A DNA stretch of 64,000 nucleotides, taken from positions 32,409 through 96,408 of the forward strand of contig NZ_QHKO01000008.1 of NCBI RefSeq assembly GCF_003260125.1, in the 5' to 3' direction. Every line of letters starts with the position of its first letter. Positions within the stretch are counted from its first letter, which is position 1. Source of the DNA: Lujinxingia litoralis. Its GTDB lineage: Bacteria > Myxococcota_A > Bradymonadia > Bradymonadales > Bradymonadaceae. The position numbers and the translations under genes are program-made. The notes beneath the pieces are model-generated. The model searched no databases. It worked only from the letters and a program-made list of their open reading frames with translations, and was not told the DNA's origin. Shown piece by piece: positions 16,263 through 24,276 of this stretch.

Positions 16263-16554
16263 GAACCCAACTCTGGTAGGCGGAGGCGACGTGCGCGCTG
16301 TCCAGGGCGATGATTTCGGGGACGGAGTAGGGGTGGAGCTCGGCCAGGCGAGTGGCCAGTTCGGGATAGCGCTCGGGAGAGGTTTTGATCAAGAGGGTAT
16401 GTTCCTGATCGACGCAGAGCTCGCCCTCCCAGCGGTAGATGCTGGTGATGTTGGGGATGATGTTGACGCAGGCGGCCAGGCCTTCTTCGACCAGCTGTTG
16501 GGCCAGGGGCTGCGCGGCGTCGGGGGGGCAGTTGCAGAGGACGAGCTGGACCAT
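16240..16554 (-). CDS. cutA: CutA divalent-cation tolerance protein
   Basis: 104 residues, full length for CutA1. It carries the family core LAQQLVEEGLAACVNIIP, then SIYRWEGELCVDQEHTLLIKT and the C-terminal YSVPEIIAL and YQSWV. CutA1 proteins form trimers with a ferredoxin-like fold; the E. coli gene was named for copper tolerance but the biochemical role is unsettled. The gene sits 2 bp after the TetR stop and overlaps the dikinase gene, forming a tight three-gene operon. Confidence 0.95.
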   Translation of the reverse strand: MVQLVLCNCPPDAAQPLAQQLVEEGLAACVNIIPNITSIYRWEGELCVDQEHTLLIKTSPERYPELATRLAELHPYSVPEIIALDSAHVASAYQSWVHESLHSK

Positions 16555-16556
16555 GA

Positions 16557-17255
16557 TCAGGCCTTGAGCGGGAGGGCGGCGTCGGTGGGCTGCTCTTCGT
16601 CTTCGGGGACTCCGGCGCGGGAGGCCGGGCCGATGGCCTCCAGGGTGCCGGTGAGGAAGTGCATGACCAGGTGGTCGACGATCGCGCGGGGCTCGACCTC
16701 GTTGAGGGTGCCGTAGACCACGCGTTCCATGATGACGCGCTCGACCATGCCGATGGTCATGGAGGCCAGGATGGTGAAGTCCATCGGGGCGATGAGGCCG
16801 CGCTGGCAGAGGATGCGGTTGAAGTCGGAGAGCATCGCCTGGAGGGTTTCGTAGAAGTGGCGAATGAGCTCGTTGAGTTCGGGGGCCACGGCCATGGCTT
16901 CGTTGAAGAAGATGGCGGTGGAGAGCTCGTGGTTGAGGAGCTCATGGGTGAGCATGAGACCGACGCGGGTGAGTTCATCGCGGAGGTCTTCGCGGGAGTC
17001 GATGGCGCCGGGCTCCCAGCTGGCGACGGTGGTGACGACGCGTTCAAGGAAGTCGCTGATGATCTCGGCGAAGAGCTGCTGTTTGCCCTCGAAGTAGAGG
17101 TAGAAAGTGCCCTGGGCGACGCCGACTTTTTTGACGATCTGGGAGACACGGGCGGCGTGGTAGCCGTGCTCGTGAAAGATCTCGATGGCGGCCTGCTTGA
17201 GCTCATCGCGGCGTTCGTCGCGACGGGCCTGTCGGCGTTGGTGTCTGGCACTCAT
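16557..17255 (-). CDS. TetR/AcrR family transcriptional regulator
   Basis: About 232 residues. The N-terminal helix-turn-helix at about 12-60 is canonical (KQAAIEIFHEHGYHAARVSQI, VGVAQGTFYLYFEGKQQLFAEI). A helical ligand-binding domain of about 160 residues carries a PF08359/YsiA-type profile (LRDELTRVGLMLTHELLNHE, MVERVIME). The start at 17255 or 17261 (two nearby Met codons) suits the arrangement; GGAA lies eight bases before 17255. As first gene of the tetR-cutA-dikinase operon it is probably an autoregulator. The effector is unknown, but the context with a possible antibiotic-modifying enzyme makes a small-molecule inducer plausible. Confidence 0.9.
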   Translation of the reverse strand: MSARHQRRQARRDERRDELKQAAIEIFHEHGYHAARVSQIVKKVGVAQGTFYLYFEGKQQLFAEIISDFLERVVTTVASWEPGAIDSREDLRDELTRVGLMLTHELLNHELSTAIFFNEAMAVAPELNELIRHFYETLQAMLSDFNRILCQRGLIAPMDFTILASMTIGMVERVIMERVVYGTLNEVEPRAIVDHLVMHFLTGTLEAIGPASRAGVPEDEEQPTDAALPLKA

Positions 17256-17286
17256 AGGCATTTCCGGGGGCGGTGGGCAGCGGGTG

Positions 17287-18618
17287 TCAGTCGGCCAGGA
17301 TATGTTCAATGCGAGCGAAGTCGCCGTCGTGGGCGGCGGGCTCGATCTCCAGGAGGTGTGTCATCAGAGCGTAGAGGTCTACGATATGGAGGGTTTCGGA
17401 CTCAAGGCCGGAGTGGAAGGCGGGGCCGTGCGCGGCGAAGAAAGCGTGCATGTCCTGGAAGTCCGGATCGTAGCCGTGGCCGCCTTTGTTGATGCCGATA
17501 TTATCGAGGATGTACTGGTTGGCGATGGAGTAGGGCGGGTCGGCGATCATGACGAGCTCGGGGATGCGCTCGTGGTGGGTGTATCGCAGGCGCTCGGGGA
17601 TCTCTTCTTTTTTGTAGACGGTGTAGTTCTCTTCGGCGGCTTTGAGGGCCTGGTAGACCGCGTCGGATTTGCCGGGGTCGGGGATGATGGTGGCCACGGG
17701 GGTCCATTCAACAACGAAGACATCGCTTAAGTCGATGATGTGATCCAGGCGGATGACCTTGTCGGGGTCGAGGGCGGTCATGCCGTGGTCGCTGACCAGG
17801 AGGATGTTGATGTCGGGCCAGATGCCGGCCGCCTCCAGCTGGTCGATGAGGTAGCCCAGGTTGGCGTCGGCTTCCTGGAGTTCGTTGAAGAGGCGCGAGC
17901 CGCGGGGGCCCTGGCTGTGTCCGACGGAGTCGAGGTCGGAGAAGTAGAGGGTGGCGAAGTCGACAGGATCGTCGGCCGAGAGCCATTGCACGACCTGGTC
18001 GATGCGTTCACGGGCCGGGGTCTGGTAGTTGTAGGGGACCCAGTGGGAGGGGCGAGTGCCCTGGATTTCGGCTTCGGAGCCGACCCAGAAGTAGGTGCCG
18101 GTGCGTTTGCCCTGGGTTTCGGCGGTGACCCAGATGGGTTCGCCGCCCCACCAGCGGGACTGGCCGAGTTTCTCGGCGTCGCTCATGCGGAGCATGTCGC
18201 CGGTGGCCGGATCGCGCACGGTGTTGCCGGTGATGCCGTGGTTTTCGGCGTAGAGGCCGGTGACGATGGCATAGAGGTTGACGAAGGTCTTGGAGGGGAA
18301 GACCGGCTGGAGGGATTCGGCGAGGACGCCGTTGGCGATGAGGCGGTCGAAGTTGGGGGTGGGGGCCAGGCTTAAGTAGTCGGGGCGAAAGCCATCAAAG
18401 CCGATGAGGAGGGTGGGGACGCGTGCGGCGTCCGGGCTGTTCTCATCGGTGTCCTCGTCGGGGGTGTGCGCGTCATCGCCGGAGGTGTCGGCGTCCTGGT
18501 GGGAGAGCGAGGCGTCGAGGCCGGGGTCGTCGGCCGGGGCTTCGGAGCAGGCCGGGGAGCCCAGGAGCAGGAGGGTGGCGAGGAGCGCGAGGAGCCGGGA
18601 GGCAGAGGGGGACATCAT
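17287..18618 (-). CDS. Ectonucleotide pyrophosphatase/phosphodiesterase-like lipoprotein
   Basis: About 443 residues. A lipoprotein signal (LLLLGSPACS, Cys about 22-23) and an Asp/Glu linker precede an alkaline-phosphatase-superfamily type I phosphodiesterase domain (about 65-430). Metal and nucleophile motifs are visible: LLIGFDGFRPDYL, FPSKTFVNLY with the nucleophilic Thr, YFSDLDSVGHSQGP, LVSDHGM and GGHGYDP...DMHAFFAAHG. The family hydrolyses nucleotide phosphodiester or pyrophosphate bonds. Two adjacent Met codons (18618, 18615) are possible starts; the longer frame to 18708 would bury the signal. It is followed by the TetR gene 31 bp downstream on the same strand. Confidence 0.93.
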   Translation of the reverse strand: MMSPSASRLLALLATLLLLGSPACSEAPADDPGLDASLSHQDADTSGDDAHTPDEDTDENSPDAARVPTLLIGFDGFRPDYLSLAPTPNFDRLIANGVLAESLQPVFPSKTFVNLYAIVTGLYAENHGITGNTVRDPATGDMLRMSDAEKLGQSRWWGGEPIWVTAETQGKRTGTYFWVGSEAEIQGTRPSHWVPYNYQTPARERIDQVVQWLSADDPVDFATLYFSDLDSVGHSQGPRGSRLFNELQEADANLGYLIDQLEAAGIWPDINILLVSDHGMTALDPDKVIRLDHIIDLSDVFVVEWTPVATIIPDPGKSDAVYQALKAAEENYTVYKKEEIPERLRYTHHERIPELVMIADPPYSIANQYILDNIGINKGGHGYDPDFQDMHAFFAAHGPAFHSGLESETLHIVDLYALMTHLLEIEPAAHDGDFARIEHILAD

Positions 18619-18734
18619 GGAGGAGCTCACAGAAAGGCAAAGCCGGCCAGGGGGGGATGGAGGGCGCATCTTGCGAGATTTAGAGAGGGCGCGCAACCGG
18701 GGGCGCAAGGCCGCCCCGAGGGTGCGCGGGCGAC

Positions 18735-19475
18735 TCAGGCGCGGCGCTGGAACCAGGCCAGGTATTCGATGTTTCCGGCCGGACCGTGGACGGGGCAGTC
18801 GATGCCCTTGAGGTGGTGCATGCCGTGGGCGCGGGCCTGGTCGATGACGCGCTCGATGGCGCCCTGGCGCGCGTCGAGGTCGCGCACCACGCCGCCTTTA
18901 CCGACGTTATCGGGGCCGACTTCGAACTGGGGCTTGATCAGGGCGATGAGGTCGGCCTCGGGTTTGAGAAAGCGCAGGGTGGCCGGGAGCACCAGGTCGA
19001 GGGAGATGAAGGAGCAGTCGATCACGGCCAGGTCGCAGGGCTCGGGGATGAGCGCGGGGTCCAGGTGGCGGATGTTCTGCCGTTCCAGGTTGATGACCCG
19101 GGGGTCCTGGCGGATTTTCCAGGCGAGTTGGCCGTAGCCGACGTCGACGGCATAGACGTTTCGGGCGTGGCGCTGGAGGACGCAGTCGGTGAAGCCGCCG
19201 GTGGAGGCGCCGACGTCGATGACGACTTTGTCGGTGCAGTCGTAATCAAAGGCGTCGAGGGCGGCCTGGAGTTTGAGGCCCCCGCGAGAGACGAAGGGCA
19301 GGTTCTGGCCCTTGAGTTCGATGGCGGCGTCGGTGGGCACGCGGGTGCCGGCTTTATCGACGCGCTGGCCATTGACGAAGACGTCGCCGGCCATGATGCG
19401 CGCCTGGGCGCGGGTACGGGTATCGACCAGCTCCCGGTCAACGAGGAGGCGGTCGATGCGCTCTTTTTGGGCCAT
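18735..19475 (-). CDS. tlyA: TlyA-type 2'-O-ribose rRNA methyltransferase (hemolysin A family)
   Basis: 246 residues. An N-terminal S4 RNA-binding domain (RIDRLLVDRELVDTRTRAQA to VNGQRVDKAGTRV) is followed by an FtsJ-like methyltransferase domain (about 60-245) with the SAM-binding VVIDVGASTGGFTDCVLQ, YAVDVGYGQLAWKIRQDPRV and LIKPQFEVG. TlyA methylates 16S and 23S rRNA, conferring capreomycin sensitivity in mycobacteria. The start at 19475 (MAQKERIDR) fits the family; the upstream frame overlaps the neighbouring gene. It lies 28 bp after the L,D-transpeptidase gene, so probably co-transcribed. Confidence 0.95.
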   Translation of the reverse strand: MAQKERIDRLLVDRELVDTRTRAQARIMAGDVFVNGQRVDKAGTRVPTDAAIELKGQNLPFVSRGGLKLQAALDAFDYDCTDKVVIDVGASTGGFTDCVLQRHARNVYAVDVGYGQLAWKIRQDPRVINLERQNIRHLDPALIPEPCDLAVIDCSFISLDLVLPATLRFLKPEADLIALIKPQFEVGPDNVGKGGVVRDLDARQGAIERVIDQARAHGMHHLKGIDCPVHGPAGNIEYLAWFQRRA

Positions 19476-19503
19476 GGGTGGAGCCTTAACAGCGTGTGTG
19501 GGG

Positions 19504-21945
19504 TTAGCCGAGTTCGTCGTAGTTGTAGATGTCGGCCAGGAAGTGGGGGCGGCCCTCATCGTCGACGCGCACGGTGTAGTACTCGATGAAGACGGGGACC
19601 TGGTGCTTAAGGAAGATCGGGTTGTAGTCGCCCTTCTCCAGGATGCGGTCGATGTCGGGGTTCTGGCCGTCGAGCTGCAGGAGGGTTTCGGCCATGTTCA
19701 GGGGCTGTTCCATGCGGATGCAGCCGTGGCTGAAGCCGCGAACCGGTCGCGAGAAGAGGGGTTTGTGGGGAGTGTCGTGGAGGTAGATGTCCTGGAGGTT
19801 GGGGAAGATGATTTTGACAAAGCCCAGGGCGTTGTCGCCGCCGGGGAGCATGCGGACGTACTCCCAGGTGCGTCCGGGGAAGGCGACCTCGTAGCCGTTG
19901 GCCTCGTACCAGGAGGGGATGTGGTCGGGGTTGGTAGTGGAGACATCGACCAGGCCGGTGTGCGGGTCGAGGTAGGGGAACTGGGCTCTGAAGCGAGCCA
20001 GGCCCTCTTCACCGGGGAAGTGGTGCTCGAGGATGCGGCGCAGGGCGTCGGTTTTGAACGCGCGCACGCGGCCGGCATCGGTGGAGCGCATGGTGGTGAG
20101 CGACTCGGTGGGGTCGGTGGCCGGGGCGGCGGGCTGCGCGGCGGCGGGCGTCGTGGGCTGAGCGGTGGGCTGCGCGGCGGCCGGGGGGCGTCCGACCATG
20201 CCGGGGGCGCGGTTGGCCGTGAGGGTGGGGGCCTGGGGGGCGCGCAGGGCGCCGGCGGCCGGGGCCAGGGCCGGGGCGGGTTTGGCGGAGGCCAACAGAG
20301 CGCTCAGGCGGGAGGCGTAGGCGCCGGTGACGTGTTTGTGGACCTTGGGGATGATGGATTCGGCCCGGATGCGCGGGGTGACGTTCCAGTAGGGGTTGTA
20401 GATGATGCGGTCGATGTAGGCCGCCAGCGTGGGGGTGCGGTTGGCGCGTTCGGCTTCGCCGGTGAGGGGGTTGACCTCTTTGTTGTTATTGCCGACGACG
20501 ATGCCAAAGCGGAGCTTGCGCTCGTGCTCATGCCAGAGTTCGACGTTGAAGTCGGGGATGTTGACGAAGACGTACTGGTCGAATTCGTCGTGGGCGATGT
20601 TGGTGGAGCGCCAGCGCTTGATGTTGAGGGCGATCTGAGCCAGGCGGCGCTCGGCCGGGACGTTGAGCGAGCCCCAGAAGACCTTGTGGGGGCTTCCATT
20701 GGCGACCATCTGGTGGGTGTGCTGGTACTCGCGCACGGCGTCGACGAGGAGGTCGTCGTAGCGTTCATCGAGGGGGGCGTCGGCCGGGTAGAAGCCTTCG
20801 ATCTGGAGGCGTTGTTTGAGGCTGGCGACGACCGGGGCGCTCTGGCCGGGTTTGAGGGAGCGAGGCGCGGGGACCTCTGGCCAGCCGCCGGCTTCGACGA
20901 TGTCGCGGTAGCGGCGGAAGGCCTTGATCAGGCCCTGGTACTGGGGTTGTTGGGGGGGGATGGCGTCGACGCCGGCCCGGGCCTGCTCGGGGCCTTCGGC
21001 GTTGAGGGTGCTGGCCAGGGTGTCTTTGATGCCCTGGTGGAGGATCTGGGATTTGCGGGCGTTGGCGATGTCGGTGGCGACATGGGAGGCGCGTCGCCAG
21101 ACCTGTCCGGCGCGGAAGGGGCCTTTGGCCTCGTCGGGGCGCGTGGAGCGGCTGTCGGGCTCGTTGTACTTATCCCAGTGGCGCTCGTGGACGAAGATCT
21201 CTTTGAGGCGGAAGTGGCGCAGCTGGTGGGCGTAGCGGGCCAGGCCGGCGGCCAAAAGCTCTTCGAGCTGGACTTCGACGGCGACGACCTGGGCGGACTT
21301 CTGCTGGTAGGTCTGGAGGGCGTCGCGCAGGCGCGCGCCGCTGGGGGCGGCCAGAAGCGCTTCGGTGAGGCGCGCGTGGTTCTCGGGGGAGAGATCAAAG
21401 GCGGCGACCGGCTGCTCGGTGAGCCAGGCGCTGGCGAAGGCGATCTCGGCCTCGGTGGGCTGGAGCTCGTCGAAGTCGGCGTAGGCCTGTTTTTGGGTTT
21501 CGAGCTGGTCGAAGAGCCCGGCGATCTGGTCGAGCTGGTAGGGGGCCGGGTCGAGCTGGTGGTCTTCGACGAGCTGGAGGGCGTTCCAGACGGCTTCGCC
21601 GGCCGGGGTCAGCGCGGCGTTTTTGACGAGCGCGGGCTCGTAGTCGCGGGCCTGGTAGACCTGATCGACCAGGGTGGCGAAGGGGGGGGCGTCGGCCTGG
21701 GCGCGCTGGGCCGGGCTCTGGGCGGCGGCCGAGAGGCGCTCTTTGAGGGCCTGACTGGAGGCGGCCTGAGCGCTCTCCTGGCGGAGCGCTTCTTCGAGCG
21801 TGGGGGCCCATGACTGGGTGTAGCTCTGCGCGGCCTGGGGCTCGATGGTCGGTTCGGAGCAGGCGCTGAGCGTGAGCAGGCCAAGGGCCAGGGCGACGGT
21901 GTTGATTCGCCGGGCGATCGGTCGGCGTCGGGGGGTATGAGTCAT
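19504..21945 (-). CDS. YcbB/LdtD-type L,D-transpeptidase lipoprotein
   Basis: About 813 residues, longer than E. coli YcbB (615). The lipobox is LTLSAC. A long N-terminal helical region is followed by a peptidoglycan-binding helix bundle (VASLKQRLQIEGFYP...YDDLLVDAVREYQHTH) and the YkuD catalytic domain (FVNIPDFNVELWHE, ending HDTPHKPLFSR...FSHGCIRME with the nucleophilic Cys near residue 742). A roughly 70-residue Ala/Pro/Thr-rich low-complexity stretch (about 555-625) interrupts the catalytic domain where YcbB carries its capping subdomain. The enzyme makes 3-3 peptidoglycan cross-links or attaches lipoproteins. It is upstream of tlyA. Confidence 0.92.
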   Translation of the reverse strand: MTHTPRRRPIARRINTVALALGLLTLSACSEPTIEPQAAQSYTQSWAPTLEEALRQESAQAASSQALKERLSAAAQSPAQRAQADAPPFATLVDQVYQARDYEPALVKNAALTPAGEAVWNALQLVEDHQLDPAPYQLDQIAGLFDQLETQKQAYADFDELQPTEAEIAFASAWLTEQPVAAFDLSPENHARLTEALLAAPSGARLRDALQTYQQKSAQVVAVEVQLEELLAAGLARYAHQLRHFRLKEIFVHERHWDKYNEPDSRSTRPDEAKGPFRAGQVWRRASHVATDIANARKSQILHQGIKDTLASTLNAEGPEQARAGVDAIPPQQPQYQGLIKAFRRYRDIVEAGGWPEVPAPRSLKPGQSAPVVASLKQRLQIEGFYPADAPLDERYDDLLVDAVREYQHTHQMVANGSPHKVFWGSLNVPAERRLAQIALNIKRWRSTNIAHDEFDQYVFVNIPDFNVELWHEHERKLRFGIVVGNNNKEVNPLTGEAERANRTPTLAAYIDRIIYNPYWNVTPRIRAESIIPKVHKHVTGAYASRLSALLASAKPAPALAPAAGALRAPQAPTLTANRAPGMVGRPPAAAQPTAQPTTPAAAQPAAPATDPTESLTTMRSTDAGRVRAFKTDALRRILEHHFPGEEGLARFRAQFPYLDPHTGLVDVSTTNPDHIPSWYEANGYEVAFPGRTWEYVRMLPGGDNALGFVKIIFPNLQDIYLHDTPHKPLFSRPVRGFSHGCIRMEQPLNMAETLLQLDGQNPDIDRILEKGDYNPIFLKHQVPVFIEYYTVRVDDEGRPHFLADIYNYDELG

Positions 21946-22083
21946 GGGTATCTTGGCGCTTGAGATGCGCGGCAAAAGGGTGCCAGAAGAGGGCGATAAG
22001 GCATCGCGACTATAGATCAGGGGAGGCCGAAGATTAAGAAAACCTCAGGCGCTTTTGTGTAAAGTAAAGTCGCGGGGGGGAGC

Positions 22084-22106
22084 CCCCCGGAGGGGATCTC
22101 CGGGGG
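22084..22106. repeat. GC-rich hairpin downstream of the OmpA-family gene
   Basis: A perfect 9-bp stem CCCCCGGAG/CTCCGGGGG with a 5-base loop, 15 bases past the minus-strand stop, without a T-tract. Possible Rho-independent-like or mRNA-stabilising hairpin. Confidence 0.4.
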
Positions 22107-22120
22107 CGGGAGTGGCCAGG

Positions 22121-23191
22121 TCAGCGCACGCGATTCCAGCGGGAGGCCGGGAGTTGATCGGAGGTGGGCGGGGTGCCGTTGCCCAGGATGTAGAGGGCGC
22201 GGCGGTTGGCTTCTTCCGGGGTGTTGTCGGGGGTGGGCTTGGCCAGGACGGCTTCGCCAAAGCCCTGATAAAAGATGGGGATGTCGAGGTTCTGGGAGGC
22301 GAACCACTGGCCGATGGCGCGGGCCCGGCGCTCGCTTAAGCGCTGGTTGCTGGCGGCGTCGCCGACGGTGTCGGTGTACCCGGCGATGTAGAGCTGCATC
22401 TGGAGCCCTTTGTCGCGGTGGGCGCGCATGGCCTGCTGGACCCGCTCCAGGGTTTCGGTGAGTTTGGGGAGCTCGGAGTCCTGCCAGGAGTGTTGGCCGG
22501 AGTCAAAGACGACGCTCTGGTGGGGGATCTCGACCCAGAAGGGCTCCAGGATAAAGGACTCCCAGAAGCCGTCGGTGTCGTGGACGGTGACGCGCACGCC
22601 GGCGAGTTGGGCGGAGGGGGGCTGGAAGGTGAGGCTGAGGTTGCCCCGCTGGCCGTTGAGCCGGGAGGTCTGGGTGCCCAGGGAGCGGTTGTTTTGATCG
22701 AAGAGCTCGATCTCGACCTTATCGACGGGGCGGTTGACCTGGATGGGGAGGCGTCCCTGTCCGAGTTCGATCTGCTCGGTGTCGACGTTGACGCGCAGGG
22801 GTTCGGTGAAGGCGACGTCAAAGGTCAGCTGGAACTCGACGGGTTCGCCCAGGGTGTCGGTGCCTTTGAGGGTGAGGGTGTAGTCAAAGGTGCCGGGGGG
22901 CTGTTCGATGCGCAGCTCTTTGACTTCCCCGCGCTCCAGGCGTCCCAGGCGCTGGGTGCGGGTGTGGCCATCGGAGCGTTGGAAGGTGACCACGACGTCG
23001 GTGAGCGTGGCCGGCGCGCGCAGGGTGAGCGAGGGGTGTCCCTGTCCGACCTGGACGCGGTTGTTGACGCGGTACTCAAAGTCCTGGGCGGCGGCCGGGG
23101 CGGCGCAGAGGAGCGCGGCGATGAGAGTGGTGAGGCCGGCGCGGGTCAGGAGCGAGGGGAGAGAGCGCAGGTTGGGGATGAGGATGTTCAT
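22121..23191 (-). CDS. OmpA-family peptidoglycan-binding protein
   Basis: 356 residues. Sec signal (LLCAAPAAAQ), then a beta-rich region of about 200 residues without a clear family, and an OmpA C-terminal domain (about 225-335): VVFDSGQHSW, the GYTDTVGDAASNQRLSERRA motif that binds diaminopimelate, and YQGFGE...NRRALYI. It is probably periplasmic, tethering the envelope to the cell wall. Because it lacks a lipobox, the protein may be soluble or associate through its N-terminal domain. The start at 23191 begins the signal sequence; the longer frame to 23266 overlaps the upstream region of the divergent Nudix gene. Confidence 0.88.
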   Translation of the reverse strand: MNILIPNLRSLPSLLTRAGLTTLIAALLCAAPAAAQDFEYRVNNRVQVGQGHPSLTLRAPATLTDVVVTFQRSDGHTRTQRLGRLERGEVKELRIEQPPGTFDYTLTLKGTDTLGEPVEFQLTFDVAFTEPLRVNVDTEQIELGQGRLPIQVNRPVDKVEIELFDQNNRSLGTQTSRLNGQRGNLSLTFQPPSAQLAGVRVTVHDTDGFWESFILEPFWVEIPHQSVVFDSGQHSWQDSELPKLTETLERVQQAMRAHRDKGLQMQLYIAGYTDTVGDAASNQRLSERRARAIGQWFASQNLDIPIFYQGFGEAVLAKPTPDNTPEEANRRALYILGNGTPPTSDQLPASRWNRVR

Positions 23192-23292
23192 GGCGACGCC
23201 GGGGTGAGGAGGGGCGGTCAGACGTGATCTGAGTGTGGTATACGACGAGGGGGCGTCAGGATTCAATTGCGAGCGAATCAGAGGAGCGGCAG

Positions 23293-24207
23293 ATGCAGGA
23301 GTTAAGGGATGCGGCCACGGTGATGCTGGTGCGGGAGGTGGGGAGCCGGCTGGAGGTGTTGTTGATGCGGCGCGCGCGGGGGCTGGCGTTTATGGCCGAT
23401 AGGTGGGTGTTTCCGGGGGGGCGCGTGGATGAGGCCGATGGGGATGAGGCGGTCCAGGGATGGTGCGAGGATGTGGGGGCGATCGGGGAGGCCGCCGCGC
23501 GGATGGGGGTGGAGGCAGCGCGCGCCCGGGCCTTGTGTGTGGCGGCGCTGCGGGAGGTGTTTGAGGAGTCGGGGTTGTTGCTGGTCCGGCGGCAGGGGGC
23601 GCACGTGGAGGCCAGTGCGCTGGCGCGCTTGCGCGAGGAGCTCTCGTGCTGGCGGGGGGAGGTGGATCGCGGGGAGCGCACGATGGTGGGGTTGATGGAG
23701 GCGTTGGGAGCGCGGCTGGAGGGGGTGCGGCTGGGCGTGAACGAACTCGTGCTCTTTGCGCATTGGATCACGCCCTTTTTTGAGACTCGCCGCTACGATA
23801 CGCGCTTTTTTGTGGCGCGGGCACCGCAGGGCCAGGAGGTGGGGGCGGATGAGCGGGAGTTGGTCGATGCGCAGTGGCTCACGCCCTCGGAAGCCCTGGG
23901 GCGCTATCGGGAGGGGGCGTTGGAGCTGGCTCCGCCCACGCTCTGCGTGTTGGAGGCGATGCGGGTCTATGAGCGCGCGGGCGGGATGGAGGCCCTGTTT
24001 CGGGATGCCTCCAGGGCGCAGGTGAGGGCGATTTTGCCGCACCTTCTGGAGGAGGCCGACGAGGGGGAGGCGGTGTTGGTGCTGCCCGGCGATCGCGGGT
24101 ACCCGGTCGGCGATGCGCGCTACGCGGGGTATGCGTCGGCCAGGGGAGAGGTGACCCGGGTGGTGCGCAAAGGGGGGCAGTGGTGGACCGGGGCGTCGCC
24201 GGGGTGA
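23293..24207 (+). CDS. Nudix hydrolase (NUDT19/RP2-like)
   Basis: 304 residues. N-terminal strand and insertion: DAATVMLVRE, LLMRRARGLAFMADRWVFPGG; then the Nudix box AALREVFEESGLLLV with a long insertion between the GG and the REVFEE core, as in the NUDT7/NUDT19 coenzyme A diphosphatase-like group. C-terminal half: ITPFFETRRYDTRFF and a segment common to NUDT19-like enzymes. It would hydrolyse a nucleoside-diphosphate-linked substrate, perhaps CoA or acyl-CoA, but the exact substrate cannot be read from sequence. GAGGAG at 23281-23286 supports this start. Confidence 0.9.
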   Translation: MQELRDAATVMLVREVGSRLEVLLMRRARGLAFMADRWVFPGGRVDEADGDEAVQGWCEDVGAIGEAAARMGVEAARARALCVAALREVFEESGLLLVRRQGAHVEASALARLREELSCWRGEVDRGERTMVGLMEALGARLEGVRLGVNELVLFAHWITPFFETRRYDTRFFVARAPQGQEVGADERELVDAQWLTPSEALGRYREGALELAPPTLCVLEAMRVYERAGGMEALFRDASRAQVRAILPHLLEEADEGEAVLVLPGDRGYPVGDARYAGYASARGEVTRVVRKGGQWWTGASPG

Positions 24208-24276
24208 TGCCGGGTCGCTTCAGCTCTGCCGGGGGGCGGCAGCGGGGCATCAACTCCCGGTTTTCGATGTGCTGGT

